Assembly (NCBI RefSeq): GCF_026151205.1
Contig: NC_087075.1
Span: 9,284,303-9,348,302, forward strand
Direction: 5' to 3'
Source of the DNA: Bolinopsis microptera
Taxonomy: Eukaryota; Ctenophora; Tentaculata; Lobata; Bolinopsidae
Length of the DNA: 64,000 bases
This document shows, one piece after another, positions 10,511-21,813 of this stretch (position 1 is its first letter; each line of letters opens with the position of its first letter). The notes beneath the pieces are model-generated. The model did not search any database. It worked only from the letters and a program-made list of their open reading frames with translations, and was not told the DNA's origin. Position numbers and translations under genes: made by a program.

Positions 10511-11055
10511 AAATTAATAATTCTATCATCGGACTAAAAGTAAAAGTGAATTAATATTAAAATTATATTATTGGATCAATGAAAAATAAGTTATATGAAA
10601 TTTAAATATTCTAATCATCATGTGATATATATATAATCATCATGTCACATTATATTTATGCCATGATCACTTACCTAGCTTGAGCTAGTCTAATGCCCTC
10701 TCCACTGTTCAGGAAGCTTGAAATAAAAATATCACCGTGCATGATATATTACAATATCAAAACAGGAAGATATGGCATGAATCACCACAAACAGGGTATG
10801 CAAACGATGTTCTACAGAAAATGAGGAGTCACATTTAGTCTAGACCTTCATTAATTCTGGAGCTTCCATTCCTGGATCCTATCATCGGAGATAAGTTTCA
10901 TGTATTGTTCCATCGTTGAACAAAAAGTGTTTTCACTTTTAGCCTCACTGATTTTTGAGGGGATTGAAAATTGATTACATGTTAGCATTCATGGCCCAGT
11001 TTATGAGTGATAGGTGAACTTTCTTAAGGGTTTTTTTTTGCTGTGTCCTGTGTTT
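10511..11055. other. No gene seen
   Basis: AT-rich intergenic sequence; a short TATA/CATG-rich tract lies at 10620-10665. There is nothing that I can call. Confidence 0.4.
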
Positions 11056-11333
11056 CTGTACGTGTTAAATTGTGCTCCAAACAAATTTTTTAAATCGTCT
11101 TTGTAGTAGAAGATGCTGGTGCAACGGCAATTTCTAATCTCAAACAAATTGGTTTTTCTCCTCACTAATTTAATTTTCACACTTTTAATACAATGACCGT
11201 TCTTATCAATTTCAAGATTACTAGGCGGCGCTCAGTCTGTCATTCCGCTGGAATAAATGTTTATGAACATAATAGCCTGGGGTTCCCAGATTGAGTTAAT
11301 TTCCACATACCGCGACCGGAACCAGATTAGATA
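11056..11333. repeat. 278 bp direct repeat, copy 1
   Basis: It runs from CTGTACGTGTTAAATTGTGC to CCAGATTAGATA and is repeated at 11722-11999 with about four substitutions. The two copies exactly flank the SINE at 11334-11721. It includes the GGCGCTCAGTCTGTCATTCC segment of a dispersed repeat family. Confidence 0.8.
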
Positions 11334-11721
11334 TAATGATGAAAGCAAGCTTCTAAATTCGGGATAGCCTGTGTACCCGATTCTAATGCTTCTACAGACC
11401 TACACAAGTGCAAGTAAGTAGGTAAATATTTCATGCTAGGCATGTGGCACCCATTACGGTAACCATCCATTGAGTTTTTGCTTTTTCGCTGTACTACATA
11501 TATTGGCATTGCACAGCTCCCCATTTAACCCTCACACACGATTTCTCGAGCATTCGGCTGGGTGGACCGGGAGGCTGCATAAATCCTATGGGATTGGGAT
11601 CCTTAGCAGAACGTCGACGACGCTCACCCCACGACTAGGTAGACAGCGGGTGTTGAACTTGCAACCTCACGATTGCTGACGTTCTAAGACATAAGAACTG
11701 CGCTCTAACCAACTGAGCTAC
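11334..11721 (-). mobile_element. tRNA-derived SINE
   Basis: On the minus strand its 5' part reads GTAGCTCAGTTGGTTAGAGC, an RNA polymerase III A box, and about 50 bases later GTTGCAAGTTCAACACCC, a B box. Between them is an anticodon-like stem (GTTCT with AGAAC) and a long variable region, so the head resembles a class II (Leu/Ser-type) tRNA. A T-stem with mismatches argues against a working tRNA gene. A roughly 300 bp tRNA-unrelated body follows, giving about 388 bp in total, a normal SINE size. The flanking 278 bp direct repeats are far longer than normal target duplications. Confidence 0.65.
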
Positions 11722-11999
11722 CTGTACGTGTTAAATTGTGCTCCAAACAAATATTTTAAATCGTCTTTGTAGTAGAAGATGCTGGTGCAACGGCAATTTC
11801 TAATCTCAAACAAATTGGTTTTTCTCCTCACTAATTTAATTTTCACACTTCTAATACAATGACCGTTCTTATCGATTTCAAGATTACTAGGCGGCGCTCA
11901 GTCTGTCATTCCGCTGGATTAAATGTTTATGAACATAATAGCCTGGGGTTCCCAGATTGAGTTAATTTCCACATACCGCGACCGGAACCAGATTAGATA
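11722..11999. repeat. 278 bp direct repeat, copy 2
   Basis: The second copy of 11056-11333, beginning exactly where the SINE head ends. Few differences between the copies imply that the duplication is young. Confidence 0.8.
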
Positions 12000-12540
12000 A
12001 CGGACTTTATTAAATCTTCACCGGACAACTATTTAAGTGTGCGACTGTGCCTAACCAAAGTTAAATTCAGTTTAGTAGGACTCAACACAATATGCTGAAC
12101 TTATTCCTACTCGTTCAACTTGATATTGCTATTTTCTGTACTTTAAAATCTTTATGTAAGATTATTGCATTTAGATCTTTACTCAATCTTTAAACCTTCT
12201 CATTTCTTTTACATATAAGATTATATATCATATTTTAAACTTGATAAAATCCCCCGGCAACGGGTACTATAAGTATTTATAATATATCCTTAATATCTGA
12301 TAATAATTTTGATTTTTAGTTCGAATTATAAGGAATAAATGCTGATACTCTAGTCACTGGTGGCTAAAAGTATGTAAATTTAAAGTTTGCCCTTTTAAAT
12401 TTTAATAATAATACAGGGTGGTCCATATTATGTAAGTGTCCGATCCTCTAATTCTATAATATATAATCTGTATAAATAAGTACAAATAGGTACAGATCAG
12501 CCAGCGCTTACTTGTTTTTTGTTATGGTTATTTGAATTTT
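12000..12540. other. No gene; one mariner-like solo end
   Basis: AT-rich DNA. TACAGGGTGGTCCATATTAT at about 12414 resembles the CAGGGTGGCC ends of the mariner-like element at 23983-24744 and is probably a solo terminus. Confidence 0.35.
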
Positions 12541-15500
12541 GACGGCTTACGAATTTTAATAAGTTTCGATTAATTACATGAATCACATGCTGAAAAATCT
12601 CATTGGGTTGCTTTAGGGTCGATACCTAGTATTTCGGGATAAGGGTGGTAGTCAGTGTCCAATTAGCTGATGTTTATAAAATCTTTATTGCCGAGTACAG
12701 ATGCCTTCGGGTAGTTCTTCTTAATCTATTACAATTGTATATGAATGGGAAAAGCGAGCGACCGATTTCATTCTCGGTATCATTTTGCATTTGCGGACGG
12801 TCATTCAAATTAATATCATTTCCTTTTGTGTAGGAGAGAGAGACACTGGCAGCGGTCCACTCTACCCATGATTATGGGTTTTGGTAAAATATCATCTCTT
12901 TTTGATTATAACGTCAGGGTAGTGGTACTTTCAAAGTCGAAATTCATAACTTTATTAATAAGGGTAAAGGAGGTAATTCCAACGCGATTCGAAATTTTAT
13001 CTTTGACAAAATTTCCTTGTGTTAGGTAGTATCTGTCGATCATGACTGAAAATGCCACATATTATCATTCAAGTTGGAATTAATTTCTATATAATTGTCA
13101 TTGAACTGTCGTGGCAAAGCAGAATTGTCCAAATCACGAATGGAGCAAATTCTCACCTTTGCACTGCAAATTTTAGCGACGTTCGCGTGCGCAACCAATA
13201 TTGAATCACCTTAAATTTTGCACTTCGAATCTATGTATGTTTAATAGCATGGCCAAAGTTTCAAATATTTCAAAAAGGAACTTAGATCCAACGGTACTCC
13301 AAGGTGATAGAAAATGTGAAAAAACAATTTTCAGTGATTTTAGCAATTTTCTATTCAATTTTGGCGTTCCCACGTGTGCTACTTCTCGATTTTCAACTTT
13401 AAAACTACCTAATGCACAATATTGCTATATTGGAAGCAGAAAATGAGCTCCAAAACCAAGGCTTGGGCCCAACACCAGAATAAAATCGCAAAATTACGTT
13501 TTTTATAACTATTCTTCAAAAAAGCACTTACTTCAATGACAAATATCTTTATGAAGGAGCAAACAAAGAAAACTTCTCGGTAGATTTTCAGATTGTGTAA
13601 CTAAAATGCTATCTCTAAGAACAAATTTAATCACTCCTTAATGGTTTCAAATTGATTTGAAAAGTTATAACTTTGTAAAAAATTAAGTTTCAAAAATGGT
13701 TAACTTGATGACGTCATTAAGTGGTGATGATGATGTTAAATTATTTTTTGACTAGCCTAATGCATGGCACAATATAGACCTATAGAAAGCAGAACTGAGC
13801 TCCAAACTCAAGGAGGGGCCCAACACAGAGATACTAAATCACAAACTTTTGTATTTTATAAAATGATTCTTCAAAAAAGTACTACTTCAATAGCGAAATA
13901 TCTGTTATGATGGAGTAAGCTAGAAAAACTTTCCTGTAGATTTTCAGAATGCTTGAACAATTATCCAACTTCGATGCTTGCTCAAATTTTGAATAAAATT
14001 ACTCTTTAATGGTGTACAATCGATTTGAAAAGTTATTACTTTGTCAAAAATCATTTAAAAAACGGTTAACTTGATGACGTCATCAATTAGTGGTGATGAT
14101 GATATTAAATTATTTTTTCATATAACGTAAACTAAAGTCTAAACAATTATCTTCAAGACCTGTGTATCTTTGAAACTTTTGAATCTACGGACACCCTTTA
14201 ATTATTATTACCCTTATTTTATAACCCCTTTGGTACTCGTCGAAGCCTCTTTCGTGCACGCGAAGCGTGCACTCCGCAGGAGGCGGCGGCGAGGCCGCGG
14301 CTCCGGCAGGTGTTTTTCAGGCATTAAGATCATCGGAAGTCGTTCAGTAGATATATTTTTAGTTCAAAAAACATTCTAATTTCTGTCAAAGATGTCAGGA
14401 TTAAAAACATAGTTATGTTGAGATTTTTATGAAAATTGCATAAAAATTTAAAACTTTTCGGGGGGGGCCAGCACTGTTATACAGAAATTCGTAAAAAACC
14501 CAAAACCAATATTCAGGTGCCTTAAAAACCATGTTAAAATTGAAGTTAGAGATCTGAAATTTTTTCAGGGGCGTCTAGGCGTTGACCAATCGACTGCAAT
14601 AAAAGTTTCAGGTTCAGGATCAATATTTGCGATTTAGTTTCTTTGTTGTTTGGCCATGCCTTGGGATTGTGGAGCTCAGTTCTGCTTCCTATAGGTATAA
14701 ATTGTGCATTAGGCTAGTTTTATGTTGAAAATCGAAAGTTGCACCGTTGGACACGCCCAAATTGATAGAAAAATCGCTAAAATCACTGAAAATTGCTGTT
14801 TCTCGACATTTTCTGTCACTTTAGAGTGCGATTGTGAATTACAGTTTTCTTGAAATACTTATAACTTTGCATGCTTATCAAAGCTATATATCAAACAATT
14901 ACATGCAAAAATTTTTACGTGCGATTCAATATTGATGCGCACGCAAAAGTCTGCTTCAAAGTTTGCACGGCGAGGTGAGAATTTTGTCATTCGTGATTTC
15001 CAACAACAAATTCTGCTTTGCACGGAAGTTTAATGTCATTATTATGATATTTAATGCAACTTGAATGGGAGTATTAAGTGGCATATTCAGTCATGATCGC
15101 CGATAGCTTCCCTAAACACAAGGAAATGTTTTTAAAGAAAAATTTCGAATCGTTGAAAACTTCCTCCTTATTACTGAATATATTCAGTTTTGATTCGACT
15201 CTATAAAGTACCCTGGACATTATAATCAAAAAGAGATGATTATTTTACCAAAACCCATACTCATGGGAGTAGAGTGGGACCGCTGTCAGTGTTCCTCATC
15301 CCAACAAATGGAAATGATATTATTTTGGATTGGCGTTCTCAAATGCAAAATGATTCAGAGAATGAAACGGTCGCTCGCTTTTCCCTTTCATTTACAATTG
15401 TAATGGTTAAGAAGAACTACCCAAAGGGCAGCTTTATCGGGCAATGAAGATTCAATAACTTCAGCTATTTCAATAAGTAATACTTATAAACTACACCCTT

Positions 15501-15602
15501 ACCCCGAATACTAGGTATGACCGAACGCAACAAAGAGATTTTTACAGCATTGATTGTGAAAATGTAATCAATCGAAAACTTATGACAATTCGTAAGCCGT
15601 GA
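12541..15602. mobile_element. 3 kb foldback element with arms of about 900 bp
   Basis: The outer end GACGGCTTACGAATTTTAAT on the left is mirrored by AATTCGTAAGCCGTGAATG on the right. Arms stay alignable from 12541 to about 13450 and, inverted, from about 14660 to 15602. Shared landmarks include CGATACCTAGTATTTCGGGA, CATGATTATGGGTTTTGG, TTCAGTGATTTTAGC and CCTAATGCACAAT. The loop contains a diverged direct duplication (about 13395-13640 and 13745-13960) and a GC-rich patch at 14255-14310. I find no transposase frame. Long imperfect arms with internal duplication fit a non-autonomous foldback element. The open frames at 13201-13446, 14170-14379 and 15465-15890 are not supported as genes. Confidence 0.7.
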
Positions 15603-15760
15603 ATGAATGGGAAAAGCGGAGCGACCGATTTCATTCTCGGTATTCATTTTGCATTTTGTGAGAACGGCAATCAAAAATAAGGCATTTCCTTTTGTTTGGG
15701 AATGAGAGACACTGACATCGGTCCACTCTACCTGATTATGGGTTTTGGTAAAAGAGATAG
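15592..15760 (+). repeat. Partial copy of the 386 bp arm family
   Basis: It begins CGTAAGCCGTGAATGAATGG and ends near CCTGATTATGGGTTTTGG, as in 3985-4145, with about 15% differences by eye. It overlaps the right end of the foldback, indicating that the two families share their terminal sequence. Confidence 0.65.
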
Positions 15761-16198
15761 ATAAAAATATATAATTACCCGTCACGCAATCAGTCGCCAA
15801 AACAGGGTTCAGAAAACCATTCACGATCATACACCTGAAACCCGAACTTTTTTTGCAGTCGATTTGTCCAACGTATAGACTGTCCTGCAAAATTTCACAT
15901 CTCTAACCAAATTTTACTATACACGATTTTTAAAGGCACCCTGAATATGGCAATTTTGGGTTTTTTACCGAATTTCGTATAACAATGCTGGCACGTTTTA
16001 TGCAAAATTCTTTAAAATCTCCATATAACTATTTCTTTTTCCTGTCATCTTTGACATTCAATTAAAATGTTTTGAGAGTCCCGGTCATGCTTGCCAGCAT
16101 TATGATAAATGCCTTTGAGCGTTCATTTTAATGTCCGTTCAAAATTATGTCCGTTACAAAATGTCCGGTCAAAGAACGTCCAATTATATGGGTAACAC
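15761..16198. other. No gene; end-like tract ATGTCCGTTCAAAATT
   Basis: No coding signal. Around 16125-16185 there are several ATGTCCG-type words (TTTAATGTCCGTTCAAAATT, ACAAAATGTCCGGTCAAAG) related to the nested hairpin in the 386 bp arms. It is probably another decayed element end. Confidence 0.4.
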
Positions 16199-16604
16199 GA
16201 CATCTGTCCGACAGCGAAATCTGTCCGACAGCATTATTTTCTTGTGTTTGAAGTGATATCTCAAATTTGGCACATAGAAATTTACCCCAAACTTGCACAA
16301 ATTACTTGTCTTTAAAAAACTATCTTACTATCTAGAAGTTTCAGAAAAAGCGTATCGTTGGATCCTCAGATAATATGCCTTGCAACCATGACTGCAAACC
16401 ACCGAATTGGAGATATATTTTGTGTTCAAGGCGATATCTTAAATTTGGCAATAGAACTCGCTCAACTTACACAGATTACTTTGTCCTATAAAACCACCTT
16501 CTTTAGGACAGTTTCAAGAAATGTACGTAGGGTATCTGACATAAACTATTGTCCGAATAACCTATTTTCTGAGTCTGACAGATGTCGCTGTCGGACAGAT
16601 GTCG
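16199..16604. mobile_element. Small element with GACATCTGTCC tandem ends
   Basis: The left end has CGACATCTGTCCGACAGCGA then AATCTGTCCGACAGC. The right end is inverted: CTGACAGATGTCGCTGTCGG then ACAGATGTCGCCC. The roughly 340 bp interior has no recognised coding sequence, so it is non-autonomous. Terminal inverted repeats that are themselves tandem arrays of a short unit set this family apart. The same architecture with a different unit is seen at 21814-22396. Confidence 0.6.
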
Positions 16605-17279
16605 CCCAATCTCCAATATGGTATGTGTTAGCTGTAAAACGGAGTACGAGTAACCAGGTGGCGCCATGAAAACCATAATCACAGTAGATTGTGTATAATA
16701 ATTTTACATAGTTGGTCAACATGAGACTACTGCAGCTTAATATTCCTTAATGGACTGATGGAAGAGCGTCTTTTCAAAGGTCTGCTGATCACCAATTTGT
16801 AGTGATCCATTGTCTCGGGCACGTGATCGTAAGATTATGTGTTCGAAAAGGACCCGTTTAGTGTCGGGTTTGGAAGAGTGTCTGTTTAGATTTGTACATT
16901 TGGGACGGAGTGATGACCCCCAGTCCCCATTAGCTACACGGCAGTTGCAGCGTACAACACTTTGCTCGCTTATAGAACATCTACCACGCACATACTACTC
17001 CTACTAACTCTGATGGAATAGCCAGTTGGACTTTCAGAGTGTCAGATGCATCAATTTATCTTTAAAATGCGTGACTACTCGGCCACTTGATATATTTGTC
17101 GTGTTTGCTGTATTTAGTTTTATAACAATAACATTTGTACCCTTCATCTGGGCGATTCAAACATTATAATTCATTATTTTTAGCTATTTTCTCCAGTTGA
17201 ATACTTGAGTACATTCTCAACCAAAAGTATTACTATTATCAGGCAGCAAATTTGCTCTCTTGCATTTTTACCTAAAAGT
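16605..17279. other. No gene seen
   Basis: Overlapping open frames on both strands at 16737-17007 show no motif. A CACGTG lies at about 16819. Nothing here can be called with support. Confidence 0.4.
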
Positions 17280-17299
17280 GCTCAAATTAATTAATTGTT

Positions 17300-17575
17300 A
17301 GGTGAGTTCGAGATTAAGCTATTAACTTATTGAGCTATTAAGCTATTAACTTATTAAGCTATTAAGCTATTAACTTAATAAGCTATCAAGCCATTAGCTA
17401 TTCAGCTATTAAGCTATTAAAATATTAAGCTATTAAGCTATTAAACTATTAAACTATTAAGCTATTAAGCTATTAATCTATTAAGCTATTAATCTATTAA
17501 ACTATTAAGCTAATAAGCTATTAAGCTATTATCTTATTAAGCTATTAAGCTATTAAGCTATTAACTTATTAAGCT
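17300..17575. repeat. AAGCTATT octamer satellite
   Basis: About 30 imperfect copies of AAGCTATT, with variants AACTTATT and AATCTATT. It ends some 40 bp before the start codon of the candidate gene at 17618, so it occupies that gene's immediate upstream region. Confidence 0.85.
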
Positions 17576-17617
17576 TACAGTTACATCGTTAGGATATACG
17601 TCATATAATCATCCAGG

Positions 17618-18615
17618 ATGAATTTCGTTGTGGTTACTGCTTTGGTGCTTTTGGCAGTCACTGTCAGTTCAGAGTCTGATATTGGTGGCGGTGCTACTGC
17701 TGGATGGAGTAAGAAAATAACCAGACAATTTTTTTACATGCCTTACGAGACATATTTAAATGAGATGAAAGTCGGTAGTTTTTCGGGGAAAAAACACCAA
17801 ATTTTCGTTCCCAAATCATTTAGGTCGCCGGAATTATGTCGAACATAAATATGTCTAAGGTACAAAATTTGATAATAATACTATAATATCTTTAATTCTA
17901 GTTTACAATAGCTAACTTTATTTTCTGCGCATGTCGGAACGTTGTTTTTATTTGAAAACTCAATTAATTATCATATTATTATTATATTATATGAGAATAA
18001 AGCGTTACGTTTCAGCCATGTACAAAATTACATGGACATTATTTTGATATACAACTTATGGAAAAAATGGTATTGCACTGTAAATTGCATACTGTATGCT
18101 TGCATGGCTGGATGACAAACTAACTAAAACTTGATTATATAATAAATAATTCGACTGAACTAACACATAGATATCAATTTTATTGTTATTTTGTAAATTT
18201 AGGAGCGTCTTAGCCACGGGTAGGTTGGTCTGCACGGAGCCAACAGTTTCAATTCCTTGTTTAACTAGCCGTACAGCAAGGGATATCACTTGCTCCCCAA
18301 AAAGCCATATCAACGCTAAGACCGTCTAAATAAATAACCAAACCTAACTTTTGTTGATATTTATACAGTTTTATTACAGTTTGGAGAGACGACGGGCGAT
18401 GTGGACCGGAATTCCTTGTCGATTTTGACGGTTCTATAACTATATGCAATTCTTTTGACATAGAGGGTTAAGTTTGCTGTTCAGCAAAAGGGTACTGCTC
18501 AAACGAACCTAAAGACTGCGTCTGTGATGGATGTGTTGACTACGGAGTGAAAGTCGCCATGTATAGTGATCTTCACTTGAAAGAAAAATTTGACTCTTTT
18601 TTCGGTTTATTTTGA
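17618..18615 (+). CDS. Putative two-exon secreted cysteine-rich protein
   Basis: Exon 1 (17618-17708) starts at ATG with A at -3 and encodes MNFVVVTALVLLAVTVSSES followed by a Gly/Ala-rich stretch. This is a typical signal peptide with likely cleavage after about residue 18-20. It ends at A|GTAAGA, a consensus donor, in phase 1. A good acceptor (TTTGCTGTTCAG) precedes exon 2 (18485-18615), which joins in phase and encodes KGYCSNEPKDCVCDGCVDYG and a charged tail to a stop at 18613. The C-x6-C-x-C-x2-C spacing looks like part of a disulphide-rich or EGF-like module, but I cannot name a family. Alternatively exon 1 reads through to a stop at 17846-17848 with AATAAA at 17996, giving a 76-residue secreted peptide. 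Both forms are inference from sequence; no transcript was seen. Confidence 0.4.
17996..18001 (+). promoter_or_regulatory. Possible poly(A) signal AATAAA
   Basis: AATAAA lies 148 bp after the stop of the unspliced reading of the secreted-protein exon at 17618. It would support a short intronless transcript or alternative polyadenylation in the intron. Confidence 0.3.
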
Positions 18616-19330
18616 TTTAAAAATTGAATAGGTGTAATAGAGGAAGACCGTCACTGTTCAACAAATTTTTCAACCGACCGATGAAGATCGGTAATTAGCT
18701 ATAAATTTGATTGATGATCCTTCAAAATGTAACTCCCCTGATCGGTTTTACGCTTTTTTCAAATCCCCTAAGTTTTGGTTGTAACAAGGATCTTTGTATT
18801 AAACATTACTTCTTTATCAAGCGTCTAAAAATTGAACTGTACAGTGTACAGTGTACTGTTATTTCTAATAATGTCTTATTAACATCCCTTCGCCTCAGTT
18901 TAGAATTTGAAGACGTATAGTCGACTAGAAAAAAAGAAGATGGGCGTAAATGAAACATGATTTGGACAATTTATAGATCTGGGTATTGGTAAAGTGGTTA
19001 AACTTAACCATGTTTGTTTCAGTGCCCAGATCTGAACAATGCATTAACAAAATTTTAAATAGTATTTTATAATCTACACAACATTTTAACTTTCACCAAA
19101 AATATTTTCGTGATGTGCATTATTTTATTACTATCAGTATCAATAATATAATTTTGAAAAATAGCTTGTTTCACTAACTATCTTCCATTTTTACAATTCA
19201 TGTCCATGTTAAAGCTGTAAAGCTCAAGGAGAAAATGTTGGCAAAATTTTTTGGATCCAAATCTTTCAAGCTCGAGATACCAGTTTATATAACAACACTA
19301 ACCTAACTTAACGTGGCAATTAAAAATGTA
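18616..19330. other. No supported gene; one good acceptor near 19024
   Basis: CCATGTTTGTTTCAG ends at about 19021 and could begin a third exon of the gene at 17618, but no donor of good quality joins exon 2 to it. The rest is featureless AT-rich DNA. Confidence 0.3.
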
Positions 19331-19339
19331 TTTAGTATC

Positions 19340-19895
19340 CCTGTTAGGGGTGGGGGGGGGGGGGGGGTTCACCTGATTTTTTTGTGAAACTTGGTTTCGA
19401 GATAGCAGTAGGACCAAAAACTAGGAACGGACACAGAACTTTTGGAGGGGTCACGGGACCCCAAAACCGCCAACGTGCCCGAGGGGCAGCCCACGCATAT
19501 TTGGTCCAAAATTAGGCCAATTTAGCAATACCTGAAATTGCTCAAAACCCAGATTTAGTAATCCCCTGAACTAGTAATGCATTTTCTCAAAGATTGGACG
19601 AAAAATGACTGAGTTATGAGCCATTAAAAACCATATGACCATATTTGCTCAAATATGGTCATATGGTTTTCGGGGATTACTAAATCTGGGTTTTGAGCAT
19701 GTTCAGGGTGTTTGGCTAAATTGGGCCTAATTTGGACCAAATATGGGCGTGGACTGGGCACCGTTTGGCGGTTGGGGTCGGTGACCCCCTCAAAAGTTCG
19801 GTGACTGGTTCTGTTTGTTGGTCAAAACTGTATCTCGAAACCAAGTTTCACAAAAAATCAGGGTGAACGGGTACACACCACCCCCCCCCCCTCAA
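19340..19895. mobile_element. 555 bp foldback/MITE
   Basis: The two halves are inverted copies. GTGAAACTTGGTTTCGAGAT on the left matches ATCTCGAAACCAAGTTTCAC on the right, and TTTGGTCCAAAATTAGGCC matches GGGCCTAATTTGGACCAAA. The centre (19632-19668) is a tight hairpin of CCATATGACCATATTT. Homopolymer G and C runs lie near the two ends. No coding sequence; a non-autonomous hairpin element. Confidence 0.75.
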
Positions 19896-20039
19896 AAATT
19901 CAAATTAAAACAAAAATTGCCGATGTCAAAGCGGCTGGCTTTTTCATAAGTTCATAATATACTCCAAAAGCTACTTGCTCAATCAATCAATATATTAATT
20001 CCAAGTACTTTATTTGACATTGAAATAAAGCTTGAAAAC

Positions 20040-20325
20040 AAGGCTTTTTGTCAATTTGCGGACACATCTCGCCAACTTCATCTCACAAATTTTGTTCACC
20101 AGTCTCAAACCGAAAAGTAATAATGTTCTTGGGGGGACTTTCTTGTCCTTCACAGACTGTGTTTTCTCCCTTCTACCTTTTACATTTTAAAATGTACATT
20201 AGATTAGTATTCTTGGGATATCACTCCAATATTATACCCAAGCTTACAGGTTGGAGTTAAATACATTCTCGAATTGTAAGTTACTTTTTCCTATGTGGTA
20301 AACACAACAGTTTCTACAATCCAAA
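20040..20325. repeat. Direct repeat of about 285 bp, copy 1
   Basis: It shares long identical words with 20812-21100, including AAACCGAAAAGTAATAATGT, GGATATCACTCCAATATTAT and AATACATTCTCGAATTGTAA. The two copies flank a minisatellite. They could be the long terminal repeats of a small element or a simple segmental duplication; no primer binding site or TG...CA ends are convincing. Confidence 0.7.
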
Positions 20326-20389
20326 TATATAAAACGCAGTACGAGTTTATAAGGCCCCTTTACTTCTGCAGCCAATGCAACTGCGAATT

Positions 20390-20690
20390 TAACTTACTAA
20401 GACTTACTACTTACTAAGACTTACTACTTACTAAGACTTACTACTTATTAAGACTTACTAATTACTAAGATTTACAATTTTCTAAGACTTCCTACTTACT
20501 AAGACTTCCTACTTACTAAGATTTATTACTTACTAAGACTCACTACTTACTAAGACTCATTACTTACTAAGACTTACTACTTACTTAGACTTACTACTTA
20601 CTAAGACTTACTACTTACTAAGATTTACTACTTACTAAGACTTACTACTTACTAAGACTTACTACTTACTAAGATTTGCTACTTACTACG
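20390..20690. repeat. 17 bp minisatellite ACTTACTACTTACTAAG
   Basis: About 17 copies with occasional T/C changes. It lies between the two direct repeats at 20040 and 20812. The open frame that starts here (20676-21083) is not a gene. Confidence 0.85.
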
Positions 20691-20811
20691 ACGCGCGCCG
20701 ACCTGTTTCGTAATGTTGTATACGAGTATCACCCGGTAACAATTACTAAATTTAACTTTACTGGTCTCGCGTCTTGTCGTCTGATTTGCTCCCAACCCGG
20801 ACAGCTCTTTA

Positions 20812-21100
20812 AAACAAGTCTTTTTGTCAATCTGCTGACACATCTCGCCAACTTTATCTCACAGATTATTTCACCAGTCTCAAACCGAAAAGTAATAATG
20901 TTCTTGGGGGGCCTTTCTTGTCCTTCACAGACTTTGTGTTTTTTCCCTTCTAGTTCTACCTTTTTACATTTTAACTGTACATTAGATTATGTATTTTGGG
21001 ATATCACTCCAATATTATACCCAAGCTACAGGTTGGAGTTAAATACATTCTCGAATTGTAAGTTACTATTTCCTATGTGGTAAACACAACAGTTTCTGGA
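20812..21100. repeat. Direct repeat of about 285 bp, copy 2
   Basis: Second copy of 20040-20325 with small insertions (for example TTCTAGTTCTACC) and several substitutions, so the duplication is older than the SINE-flanking pair at 11-12 kb. Confidence 0.7.
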
Positions 21101-21216
21101 ATTCAGAGTTAGAGCTGTACATCACCCCGAATCATTGAACCAGAGAGGATTTTGCTAGGGGGCTAAAACCTCTGATTATATTTTCACACTTAACACCTGT
21201 ATTGAAAAATATGTAA

Positions 21217-21813
21217 AAGTCCAACGGGAAAGAACTAAGAATCTACAGCTGTTTTGTCAACTTTCAGAAAGCGTTCGACACGGTATCAAGAGTAGCACTA
21301 TTGTAAAAACCAAATAAGTTTGGTATGCTGCAGGGGCGCGGGCGGTTTTTTTACTGTCTCCAATACATGTACAGAAACTCAAAAGCGAGGCTAAAAATGA
21401 TTAAAAAGCTCTCAGCTTGTTTTGACGTAAATGCAGGAACAGAACAGGGCCACCCCTTGAGCCCAGAACTCTTCAAATGCTATATCTACGAGTACGAACT
21501 CTCCCTACAGATTAACGCCCTACCCGGAATGGTAAATCCCCAACTCAACAACCAACAGATTACTCACTTGCTTTGGGCGGACGATCTGGTCCTGCTAGCC
21601 CTTAACAAGGTCAGTCTTCAGCTAACGATTGACCAACTCCACTCATTCGCACTGACTGGGGATTGATTGTTAACATCAAGAAAACTGTGGTCATCATCTT
21701 CAACCCCTCAGGGAGGCAGTTACTTGAGAGTAAAAAAATTTACCTACGGCAGAAATATTGTAATCCCCTCGGTCAAAAGCTACTGCTCCCTAGGTACTCA
21801 TTTCACAGGTACC
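21217..21813 (+). pseudogene. LINE reverse transcriptase fragment, interrupted
   Basis: Frame segments on the plus strand give ELRIYSCFVNFQKAFDTV (from 21229), GTEQGHPLSPELFKCYI (from about 21434), the catalytic LLWADDLVLLA (about 21566-21598), and GLIVNIKKTVVIIFNP (21660-21710). This is the standard order of non-LTR retrotransposon reverse transcriptase blocks. It has a stop at 21304 and a frameshift at about 21660. The coding sequence then stops abruptly at 21813, where a telomere-repeat element begins. I do not find its continuation beyond 22396. It differs from the LINEs at 9-10 kb and 47-50 kb. Confidence 0.8.
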
